Below the pieces are notes generated by a model. That model did not search any database, was not told the origin of the DNA, and was given only the letters and a program-made list of their open reading frames with translations. From Dirofilaria immitis (lineage: Eukaryota; Nematoda; Chromadorea; Rhabditida; Onchocercidae), in the NCBI GenBank assembly GCA_024305405.1, contig JAKNDB010000067.1, positions 62,001 through 126,000 on the forward strand: a DNA stretch of 64,000 bases, written 5' to 3'. A program made the translations under genes and the position numbers. Of the stretch, positions 50,819 through 64,000 are shown one piece after another; positions within the stretch are counted from its first letter, which is position 1, and each line of letters begins with the position of its first letter.

Positions 50819-51901
50819 TGAGGAAACATTCATTTCATGCAATGACTTTTATACGATAACGATAATAATCGTTTCAAAAAGAATTAGCTGATATATTAAA
50901 AAGGAAGAGAAGAGGAAAGGTGAATGAAAGAATGATAAAAATATTCGGAAAATTTTCAAAATAAAAGTGAAATGTTGGATATTTTACACTGATAGTATTA
51001 TCTATGTAAATGATCCGTTTCGAATTGAAATTCGAGAAAATAATTTTGGATGTTAGAAGAAAATGGAAATTGAATGATTTCAATAATTTAAATTTATTTC
51101 ATTGTTTCAACCAAAAGGTCATTCCAAAATTTTTTTCATCTCTTTTCCTTTTTTTCTCTCTCTTTTTCCCCGTGAAATAGAATCATATTTAATTTCATTC
51201 ATATATTATCAAATCGATTATTATTTCATTCATTATTTTTCACTGCCTTTTTCACTTCTTCAATACTCTTATCTATCAATTAACTTTACATATATTACTA
51301 TTTTATTAGTTGATTGAAAGCTTGCTTATAAGTTTGGCGTAAAAGTTTGAGAATTTCATTATATACAAATATTTTACTCACCGCAATATACCTTTTCATT
51401 TACGTTCAAGTGATTGATTATAAGTCAACGATTTTATTGATTATTGATTGTGAACGAAGGTCATCACTTTTCATGTAATGTAGCGAATGTTTTATAATGA
51501 AAGTTATAAGGTCATTCACATTTCATTTCTATTGCAGCTTAATTATTCTGCCATTACATATTTTACTTTTATCCTACCTTTTGTTTATTAATCTAACTAT
51601 TATTCTATCATATTTTGAACTCTTTATGAAAAGTTCAATATCAATGTTTGAATTTGATTATCTATTTATATGATTGATATTTCTTAATTAATTAAGTCTG
51701 TAATTATTTTATTAGCACTTTTTATTTCCTATATTATACAATGTCTTTACAGTCGTTGATAAAGTTTATTCAAAGTAGTGCTTTAGAGAATGAATTAATG
51801 CATGTAAGATGAAAAATACCTATTTATTCATTTAGTTAATTATATCTTTAATATATGCGATTAAATGTTAAATAGAATTTATAAATCGTTTATTATATTT
51901 A

Positions 51902-51985
51902 TATGTATGTGTATGTTGTGTATGTGTGTATGTGTATATGTATATGTATGTGTCCATCTGTCTGTTTATCTGTTTGCGTGTATGT
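51902..51985. repeat. Degenerate TATG/TGTG repeat
   Basis: Imperfect purine-pyrimidine alternation (TATG, TGTG, TATA, later TCTG units), about 85 bases. Confidence 0.85.
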
Positions 51986-52145
51986 AACAGCGTTGAAATA
52001 ATTTTTATTCTTTTAACACTCAACTGATAAACGATAAATACGTTTGGATAAAAGCTTAGTTATTTACTTCATTTTAGCCAATTGGTTGGTTAGTTATTTG
52101 ACTTAATTGAAATGTGTCTATGTATGTTTTATCAATTTTATTATC

Positions 52146-52218
52146 ATATGCATATATATATAAATATATATGTGTGTGTGTGTATGTATGTGTATTTGTA
52201 TTTATATATGTGTATTTA
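52146..52218. repeat. TA/TG compound microsatellite
   Basis: TA run passing into TG then TATG units; same style as the repeat 200 bases earlier. Confidence 0.85.
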
Positions 52219-53920
52219 TCAGTTTGAACTAATTACTTATCCATTGCAAAATATTAATGTTAAACTTTTATGATAATGCTAAACTTCTAGTTAACACATA
52301 GTTGATATGATAAAGAAGGGCAGCAATTCTATTTTTCATTTTATTTTAAACAGCTGCTTGTCGAGATGAACGAGAGTGAGAATTGGGGATAATGCTTTAT
52401 TTCAGCGTTTAGCAAATATTTGCAAATGAAGCAATACTTGGTATCTTCTCTCCATGTAAGTTATATTCCCTTTCAACAAATCATGAATGAATTGTTATTG
52501 TTCCTCTTTTTTGGCTTATTTAAATTTAGGCTATTTTATTATGCAAGCTTTGTATGTTAGGGAAGTTACGAATTGCAACAATATTTAGTTTTTTTTTTTT
52601 ACATCTATTGCCCTTTTTAGATATATCTCTATTTTCATGTTTTTAGTTTAATCATATTTGTAAGATTTATTGAATAATTAAGTAAATCTTTTTCCTTTTT
52701 GCTTATTTGAATTTAGCTTACATTATTATTAATATAATTTGATATATTTGAAAAATTATGAATGAATTATAGGTAATAATATTCAAATCTTATTTCTCTT
52801 TTGTTTTTCTGCATTTCTACATTAATCTTATTAGTAACATTTGTCTAATAATCGAATTTTTTGTTTTTCTTGAATTAAATTTTTTTCCATTTTAAAAAGA
52901 TTATGCGCATGTGATTTTTTTTGTTTTGAATTTATTGCATAATTTCCTTTTTTTTTAATGCAGTGATTGTTTCTTTAAATTCCAATTTCAGAGTTTATTA
53001 GAAGTCTTAGTTTTTAAAAAAATTGTAAAAACGAAATTAAATTGAAATTTAACGATGAAGTTTTTCAATTTTTCGATTAAATTTATAGTAAATTTATGAA
53101 GTTTGAATAATTTTATCTTTTCTTTTCGCAGAAAAGATAAATGATATTTTTAAAGATAATTTTTAAATTAATTTTAAAATTTTGAAACTGGTGATACGAA
53201 TGAAAATTGAAATGCAATTTACAATATTATAACGAATTTTGAATAATTTTGTAAAATTCGAATATCGTGCCATATTTGTATTATCTATTAATGATATTAT
53301 ATTTATCATCGTTAACTATTATTTTGAATAAATATAAGTGTCTTTCAAATATATCGAATAATTTTTTTCCTATAATGTAGTTTACACTTATTTTAGATAT
53401 TAAGCTAAATAACAAATAATTATTGAGAAGTAGTCTAAAAGATGTTGAAATTTAAAAAATGATGAATAATTATGTTTGCTTGCTTTTATTTTCTTTCATT
53501 TTTCTTTTCTCTTCTCCAATATGTTTCATTCAATAGTTGTTATTTCAAAAAAAAAATGACGAAAAAAATGAATGGAAAAACTTTTTCCATTCATTTTTAC
53601 TCTGCCCATTTCATTGCTAAGATAGATGATTATTTAGTTTCAGTTGGAATTATCCAATATAATAATGATATTTGTTATATTCTATAAATCATATTGAATT
53701 TCGATTTTCTTTCTTAAATCATCTAAATGTTTATATATTAGTAAAAGTATTTCGTTTATTCTGATAAGATATTGAAAGAAATATGAAAATTTGTTTACGA
53801 AATGGTCTTTAGCTGCTGATAGGTTATCAGCTAATAATTTATCTCTTTTCACATTTAATTTCTTTATACGAAAAAAATAAAAAAATAAATATTATATTTC
53901 TATCTCTCCCTGCCTTTTAC

Positions 53921-53950
53921 AGAAGGAGAGAGAGAGAGAAAGAGAAAGAA
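53921..53950. repeat. GA-rich microsatellite
   Basis: AG units with A insertions on the plus strand. Confidence 0.85.
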
Positions 53951-54518
53951 ATAGGAAAGAGCTGAAAAATAATTGTTAAGTTTATCTGTTAATTAAGACT
54001 AAAATATTCAATGATTTTCTTCTTTTTTGTTTCTCCTAAATCGACGGTTATTGGAAAAAAATTTAATTCTGTTTTTTTTAGCAATGTGTTCTTTCATTTT
54101 CTTATATAATATTCTGATAATACTAACAGCAATACGTCTACGTCTTTTCATTTTCTTTTTTCAACTTGCAAATATTAAATGTATGAGTAAATGAAACTTG
54201 AATATTATCTAGTGAAAAAGATTGATTAAACAGCTCAGGTTTGAGCATTTTAGGTACTCGAATTAGATAGTCTTTATTTATTGATGTATCATACATATCA
54301 TGATTGTCTTGCTGTTATCATTTTTTCATTGGCTTCTTTTTTTTTATTTAAACTTTTCCTTTTTTAATATGCTTTGAATCGATTTATTATTTTACGCTTT
54401 TTAGTGTTTTTGTTTAATAAACTTATAATTTGCTCGAAAATTTGAATATTGTTGAAAAGAAAAGTGATGGAAAAGTCTAAAACTCTGATTGCTAATAGTC
54501 CTAAATTCTGATTGCTAA

Positions 54519-54650
54519 TATCCTTTTGGAAAGCAACTATTATTTTAAAGTTTATTTCATTAATATGAAATTAGTTAATATAATTAGCATATATATAATA
54601 ACATATGACTTGTAAATCAATACTTAATAATAGTAGCTTTCCAAAAGATA
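54519..54650. repeat. Inverted repeat with about 25-base arms (hairpin or small MITE-like element)
   Basis: Left arm 54519-54543 (contains CCTTTTGGAAAGC) is an almost exact reverse complement of the right arm 54627-54650 (contains GCTTTCCAAAAG); the loop is about 83 bases and AT-rich. No coding frame inside. It could be the ends of a tiny non-autonomous transposon or a foldback RNA precursor; no clear target duplication was seen. Confidence 0.6.
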
Positions 54651-55273
54651 TTTCGGGATCATAGATTAAATCCTGTTAATATGCATATATTAAAGCTACT
54701 GAATTAATGAAATCCTGTTCTCATCAAAAACTTCTTTTCATAAACTTTGAACAGAGTAGTTAATAAATTGCTATGGTTATAAAGCATTCGCGATAAACAT
54801 ACCTTGTTGATAATTTATTGCAGCCAAGATTTTCTAAACTAATTTCCAATTTTTACATATACAAATAATTGGTTAATCTATCGTTTATTATGTGATAATT
54901 AAATAGAGATTTATCTTTTCTCTGAAATCCTAACTATATTCAAGGAAGTTAAATGTTTTTAAAAATATTAAATATTTGCTAGAATTTTTGGAAACAAATA
55001 TTCGATAAATATTTATATTATATGCATGGAAACTGTTTCTAAACCCTTTCAGATGATACATAAATCCTTTTTGGTTGATACATATAAGATATATAAAATT
55101 CTTTTAGATAATATATATTGTCAATTACTTACTTATTAATCATTATTAATTATTCAATCATATCTTCCGAATTTTGCCCTCTTTTAGTATCAATTTATAT
55201 ATATTATGTGAGACAATCGTTTTCTACGCCTTGTTACTTATTCATTTCATTAATGAATCTTTCCTTTTATTTT

Positions 55274-55275
55274 AG
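55274..55275 (+). promoter_or_regulatory. Probable trans-splice acceptor for the REEP/Yop1 gene
   Basis: CTTTTATTTTAG ends at 55275, 68 bases before the ATG, with no upstream exon that fits. Confidence 0.4.
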
Positions 55276-55343
55276 GAAACAAATTTTATAAATATCTTCA
55301 GAACAAGTTACAGTTATCAATTGTTTTCGTAAAGTGAACAAAA

Positions 55344-58912
<3,569 letters not shown>

Positions 58913-60289
58913 GATGATGTGAAATTGGACATGAATGGTGCAATTGAAAGATGATAACTAATTGTAAAAAGATTAGCAATTTCAAAACAAAAAAGTGAAA
59001 GGAAGAATAAGGTTGGGGAAATTGATCGGTGGATTTGATTTGATTGTGAAAATATCTGTAAAATTTTTATTTGCTTTGCATATGCTTTTAAGAATTAGGA
59101 ATAGAGGAAAATTCTTTCCAGTCATTAATCTGTCCATGCCATTTTCCTCTCCTTCTTCCTTTTTCTGTTATCTGTTTCTTTTCATTTTATCTATAGCAAA
59201 TTCGAAAGCTGTTTTTAGCTAAATATTTGATTTGTCAAAATATATTCTAACTTCCTTTTTTTCCACTTTGATTTTTCTATATATTCGCCTTTTTCAATGC
59301 ATTTCTGTGCTAGAAATACGATGCATAATGTCATCTTTCAAGTACTTTTTATTTCTTCTAAAATTTTTTTTTTTTTACATTATTCCTCACTAAATTTAGT
59401 AAATTTTTATGTCTTTAGCTTTTTTGGCTAAATAAATCGAAAACTGAAATTCTTTGTTTAGCATTTAACAGTTTCTTTTACTTTTTAATTTTTTTGTCAG
59501 TCAAACATTATGCTCGTTCTAGAAAAGAATACAGCGCTATTACTATCCAAAAAAGAATGCAACACTATTGCCATGCAAAGACGATAATATTATACTTTTG
59601 ATCCACAAAACGTCTCTATCGGTTGGAAAATATTTAAATGAAAAAACGGGTATTTTATGAAAAACATAAATAAAAATCCAGATTAAAATAACTCGCAAAT
59701 AAATAATTAAAAGGCTAATCACAATGTATAACCAAAGTGCTCTGCATACTCAGCGATGACATAAAAGTCGTATTCATTAATAAGCTTCGGAAAAGAGGAG
59801 AAATTTTTTATTTCTTAATAAGAAGAAGTGCAGACAAAAGCATATTTTATTGATATGTAGTTTAACAAATAAAATTTGAAAAATTTACAAACTAAATTAT
59901 TACAAAATACAAACTAACAGAGTGGTAAACAGCAGTCGGCTCCACAATATTCATAAACGATGGGGCCGTTAAGCCCAAGCAGAAAGATGTTGGATAATTC
60001 TGCACAATATAATTTATAGTTAGTTTTTATCAGCGCTGGAATCAGAAACAATCTGTAAAATTGCTTCTCCCTGTTTTATAACTTCCAATCGAGACTAAAC
60101 CATAAACAGACTGAAATAATCCAGGTTTCCTGATGAATGACATTTATGATGTAAACTAAAGAGATCAATTTCGAAAGATCATCGTTGCCATAGAAATCGT
60201 AAAGGTTGACTGAATCCCTCGATTATGAGATCACAAAAACCTTGATAATTTTACTAAAGCCAATATAGAGCGGAGCATATTATTTTGTC
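58913..60289. other. Intergenic region between two converging genes
   Basis: The REEP/Yop1 gene ends at its left edge and the BCNT gene ends at its right edge, so it holds both 3' UTRs. No further exon chain seen. A short G+C-richer patch lies at about 59925-59985. Confidence 0.55.
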
Positions 60290-62028
60290 TTACGAGCAGC
60301 ATTACGAGCATCACGTTCTTTTTCAAACTGTCGATAATCTGTACGAGATAAAAATTCCACACGATCAACATAACCTTGCTTTCCTCGATTATGACTCGTC
60401 AGTTCTTCCTATAATTTTAGTTTCAACAGTTAACTGAGTTATAAAATCCATTTCTTCCTTCACAAAAATAGTGCACCTTCTTTATGGAAACAAGACGATT
60501 TTATTCAACAAAATTACAACAAAATTAACAATAAAAATCAACAAAATTAAAATCAAATGAAAGAATATTTTCGAGAAAGCAATCCACAAGAAAATAAAAT
60601 AATGAAGAGGAAACCTGAATTCCAGTTTCACTTTTGAAAGCTCCCCAATCCTGCGCTGTTTTTTCGAGTACACTCATTTTCGATTTCTTCGACAAGGCAC
60701 TGATTGCGCTTTTTAACCTATCCGAAGCTTTTCTCCTAAATATTCATTCACAATCAAAAATTAATTTTCCATATTCCCGTTTACCATATCACATTAAGTA
60801 CTAACTTTTCGCTTCGTATCATTCCAGATGATTTCTCTTTCCTTCCATAAGATTCTGGTCTGTTCTTCAACCTAAAATTAAAAACGCAAACTGGGAAGTT
60901 AAACCTAAATAGTTCAATAATATTAAAACAAATCAAACGATGTTAAGGCAAAAGACGATTTACAACCATTAATATGTACTCTACGAAATTTACCTAAATC
61001 CTAAATCCTTCCCGAACAATGACTTTCCTCTAGTTAATTACTTTGTTATTTCATTTATTATGAATCGATTAATTACAAAGAGAATAAAGATTTCAAAATG
61101 GAACGTACGGAACATCTCTGTTATCCGGTATGTTACCGAAAATGTCATCTGCCGCTCTTGCAGTTAATTTCGGAATTTCATTTATAACCATCGCTACTTG
61201 TTTACCGTCGGCAGTGAAACTGAATTTTAAACACTTAGATATGAAAACAACAAATCTTCCTATTACAATTTTTTTGAGTTGGAATCTTTTCTAAGAAATT
61301 TACGCGGGCAATGCTTGACTGGTCGATGATTTCGGCTTGGCCTCATTTCCTCCAATGAATTCTTCAAACAACGATTTTAACCTCTGCTGTCGCTCATCTT
61401 CTGTTTCTTCTGATTTATTAGTCTTCCTTAAAACATTAAGTTCTTGAAAACTTTCTCGAAAGAATTAAATTTGATTATTCTTACTTTTTGGAATTTCAGA
61501 AGTAAATTCATCACCATTTTCTATCTAAAGTTAATAGCAAAAGAACAACAGACGAAAGAAACTTTGAAAGAGAAATAATCTAATTGAAAAGCAGAAAGAT
61601 AGAATTTACAGATCTTATTAGAATTAGCATGTCTCTGTAATCAAACAAGAAATCACGGAATTTAGGAGACAAACAAGTCTCGCTTAAAACTCGTGATGGA
61701 CCCGCTGAGTTTAAACAATTCCACTGCAAAGCCTAGATGCTTCATTTCTACGACCCGATTATTACAATACACTCAAATGTTCAGGACACACTTGAAAATT
61801 TTATAAAATCTCAAGTTCTTACTTCCCCTTTAATGTTGTTACCGAATTTCCATTCACCATATTATCATTATCATCATCATCACCATCATAATCATCATCA
61901 TCATCATCATCATCATCATTGCTCCTACTATTTTCATTCGATTCATCATTGATGTTCTCTTCGGGATCTGAGGGTACATATTCATCATCATCCTCCGAAC
62001 CATTCTCTTCCTCCTCCTTTCCAGACAT
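60290..62028 (-). CDS. CFDP1: BCNT/CFDP1 (Swc5-type) chromatin protein with C-terminal BCNT domain
   Basis: Relative of yeast Swc5, a subunit of the SWR1 complex that exchanges H2A.Z into nucleosomes. Exons (high to low): 61843-62028 (donor could instead be 61858), 61485-61524, 61304-61426, 61109-61219, 60806-60871, 60615-60735, 60290-60408; about 255 residues. N-terminus very acidic ([13 protein letters not shown], then a run of Asp from a CAT/ATC repeat). Middle [14 protein letters not shown]-terminal BCNT domain: [20 protein letters not shown], then [20 protein letters not shown] and [19 protein letters not shown]; the trio of W, the HNRGK.GY block and RQFE.ERD are the family signature. 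The ATG follows a TTTAG acceptor by 3 bases. The exon 61485-61524 ends one base short of the needed phase, at a T5 run (61485-61489), another apparent one-base loss. Confidence 0.93.
61862..61919. repeat. CAT trinucleotide repeat coding the Asp tract of the BCNT protein
   Basis: ATC/CAT units, nearly pure at 61890-61919. On the minus strand in frame they encode Asp with a few Gly/Tyr; on the plus strand they create a false His-rich frame. Confidence 0.95.
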
Positions 62029-62031
62029 CAG

Positions 62032-62033
62032 CT
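62032..62033 (-). promoter_or_regulatory. Probable trans-splice acceptor for the BCNT gene
   Basis: ATTTTTAG ends 3 bases before the ATG at 62028. Confidence 0.5.
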
Positions 62034-63171
62034 AAAAATCTATAACAGAATATAGTTGCAACATAAATTTAATTCCTTTAAAAAAAAATTTGATAAAAAA
62101 TAAGACCCTTTTCATAGCATAAAAATAAAAGAGAAAACAAGCCCGAAACCACATAACCAACTTCATGCAGCCATCGAGCGATACATGGAAATAACATGAA
62201 TTTTATAAATGTTAAACTTCGGACTCCCGTAGGTTTTCGTCGATAACGAGTTGGAATATATGATTTCTAACTTGATCAAATGAAACTGGGAATTGGCAGT
62301 TAGCTCGTATGGTTTTGTTTACATGAAGATACTTGCATGGTAATATTACATGGAAATTAGTGCAATAGGATTTCATTGGAATTTATAGAGAGATTTATTT
62401 TGTAAAAAAATTTTATTGAGTATCGAAAGAACCAAGAAAATTTTTTACTGAAAGTGTTGTCACGCTACTTAAAGCTTTCTTCTAAAATTTAGTGAAATTC
62501 TGTGGATGAATTATACCTAGTCATTTCTTTAACATCGTTTAATAGCATTCATGAGTTATTTATCTATCGCTTTTCACCAATGTTGATAGATTTTAACGAA
62601 TTTTTTGCAATGGATATGATCTTTGATTTGAATAATTTTCAACAGTTTTGGAATTTATTCGTTTTTTTTTCAAATTTCATAAGAATTGAATATAATATGA
62701 TAAGCTTTCTTTTGTGATTTTATTATAAATGAAGAAATAATGATGAAAGAATAGTGAGGAAGAAGAGGTAAGCTTGGGAATTTGAGAATCTATTCAGCTT
62801 TATTTTTAACATATTTCTAATAAAGATTATATGCGTTACTTTTTCATAATTATTTACTTTCGCTCTTTTTTCAGTGTTAATTCTTATTCCTTTCATTACA
62901 TTTTTATTATAGTGCTATATTTTTTGGAATGCTATGCTTTATTTTTGCATATTTTTCTAATATTTTTACATCAATTATTGTTTCAAAACATGCCATATTT
63001 TTCAAAATAATAAAAAGATGAGATATTGCTTTTACACTTTTATTATGATTAAAATTTTCCAGTTAAATTCGAGAAATGATATCCACTTGATTTATTTTTA
63101 TTTTTTTTCGTTGTTTTCAATTTTTGCTTAATCAGACACAAATTTGCAAAAGTTATTAATAGTATAAATTT
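62034..63171. other. Divergent intergenic region between the BCNT and SPCS1 genes
   Basis: About 1.1 kb between two genes reading outward, so both promoters should lie here. No further exon chain or recognisable core promoter was seen. Confidence 0.5.
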
Positions 63172-63173
63172 AG
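63172..63173 (+). promoter_or_regulatory. Probable trans-splice acceptor for spcs-1
   Basis: AAATTTAG ends 12 bases before the ATG at 63186. Confidence 0.45.
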
Positions 63174-63185
63174 GGTAGTGAGAAA

Positions 63186-63845
63186 ATGGACGGATTGATA
63201 CAAATGTTACCGCCATCATTAAGGAAATTTTCTACATATATCGATTTTGTTGGACAACGAAGAGCGGAGCGAATTTTTCAAGTGAAGTTTTATTAATTTT
63301 TTTCTTTTTTTTAATAGAAAAATCTTCACGATTTTTCATATTTAAGGAAGATCAGAAAAAATTTAATAATGCTATTTATTGGGCTGTTTTGAGACAATTT
63401 TCTTGCGGTTTATGTGAGGGATTCTGCGTAGCTTTCAATTGTAAATGTTACAGAAAACAGTGATCTCACCATTCTTGCTATTTTTTTGAATTCATATATT
63501 TATTATTAGTGAAAAGGCATATGGTGGGAATAATTTGATTGGAATAAGTTCCAGAGTTTTTGATTAGGAAAATATTGTTTATACTTAACTGTTGGGTAAC
63601 TGTAATAACATTTAATTTTTAAACATAATTTATTTCGGACTGTTTTAAATTTGACAAAACTTTGTTGTGAATTTATAAATCATCATTTACAGGTGATATT
63701 AGTGTTAACTGCAATAATTGGTTATGGTATTGGTTATGTTACACAGCAGTTATCGTATGCTATATATACGTTGGGTTGTGGCTTTATTCTATCTTGTATC
63801 CTCGTTGTACCACCATGGCCATATTTGAGACGTAATCCAGTACAT
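63186..63845 (+). CDS. spcs-1: Signal peptidase complex subunit 1 (SPCS1/SPC12), 3' end beyond the window
   Basis: Small non-catalytic ER subunit of the signal peptidase complex. Exon 1 is 63186-63281 (32 codons, ends AERIFQ), exon 2 is 63693-63845 (51 codons), both phase 0 with GT-AG borders; the coding sequence continues past base 64000 or in a later exon. The family core is clear: IDFVGQRRAERIFQ before membrane helix 1 (VILVLTAIIGYGIGYVTQQ), helix 2 (AIYTLGCGFILSCILVV) and the strongly conserved PPWPYLRRNPV. No frame break seen. Confidence 0.95.
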
Positions 63846-64000
63846 GTGAGTTCTGCCCGCATCTCATTTAGACGCACCATTACTTTATACCAGCTTAAAT
63901 TTTGAAAATTTAAGATTTCTCCATGAATCATAAAAAATTTTGGAATAAATTTCATCAATTCTTTCAAGTTTTTCACTTCAAATTTCTAACGTTCAATTTA

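Larger units (their letters stand above)
49148..55273. other. Gene-free, microsatellite-rich intergenic region
   Basis: Begins with the presumed 3' UTR of rbg-2. No exon chain seen. Holds simple repeats (AT/TA, GA, TATG-type) listed separately and one long inverted repeat at 54519-54650. The plus strand is T-rich for much of its length. Confidence 0.6.

Noticed and set aside
61737..61952. Plus-strand His-rich open frame
   Set aside because: Shadow of the CAT repeat that encodes the Asp tract of the BCNT gene on the other strand.

Overview
The window looks like nuclear DNA of a nematode, most likely a filarial (onchocercid) worm. It is very AT-rich. Genes are split into many short exons with nematode-type introns (TTTCAG or TTTTAG acceptors, GTAAGT or GTATGT donors). 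Several start codons lie 3-15 bases after a TTTAG/TTGCAG acceptor with no upstream exon, as expected for spliced-leader addition. One stretch (about 11.26-12.45 kb) looks like decayed Wolbachia DNA, which also fits a filarial host. I cannot name the species from sequence alone.

Layout, left to right: (1) 300-3407, minus strand: 3'-truncated secretory-pathway Ca2+/Mn2+ P-type ATPase (SPCA, pmr-1), with a possible Thr/Asn-rich first exon at 4549-4971. (2) 5-19.7 kb: gene-poor DNA holding the Wolbachia-like insertion with a broken rsfS, and an isolated spliced-looking exon at 12993-13159. (3) 19763-29102, minus: a 29-exon 53BP1-like gene (hsr-9) with Tudor and tandem BRCT domains. (4) 31026-36978, minus: signal recognition particle receptor alpha subunit. 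(5) 38524-49147, plus: Rab3 GTPase-activating protein non-catalytic subunit (rbg-2/RAB3GAP2). (6) 49.1-55.3 kb: gene-free, microsatellite-rich DNA. (7) 55344-58912, plus: REEP5/Yop1-type ER-shaping protein. (8) 60290-62028, minus: BCNT/CFDP1 (Swc5) chromatin protein. (9) 63186 to the right edge, plus: signal peptidase complex subunit 1. These are unrelated housekeeping genes, although four (SPCA, SRP receptor, REEP, SPCS1) act in the ER/secretory pathway and RAB3GAP2 acts in membrane traffic.

The strongest unexpected signal is technical or mutational. At about 15-19 places, conserved exons are knocked out of frame by one missing base, each in or next to a short A or T run, and adding one base to that run restores the family sequence and the splice phase. 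Every case is a loss, never a gain. This points to uncorrected homopolymer errors in the assembly rather than to five separate pseudogenes, and it explains why plain ORF calling recovers almost no complete exon chain here. I found no CRISPR array, no recognisable tRNA or intact rRNA gene, and no convincing novel multi-gene system.
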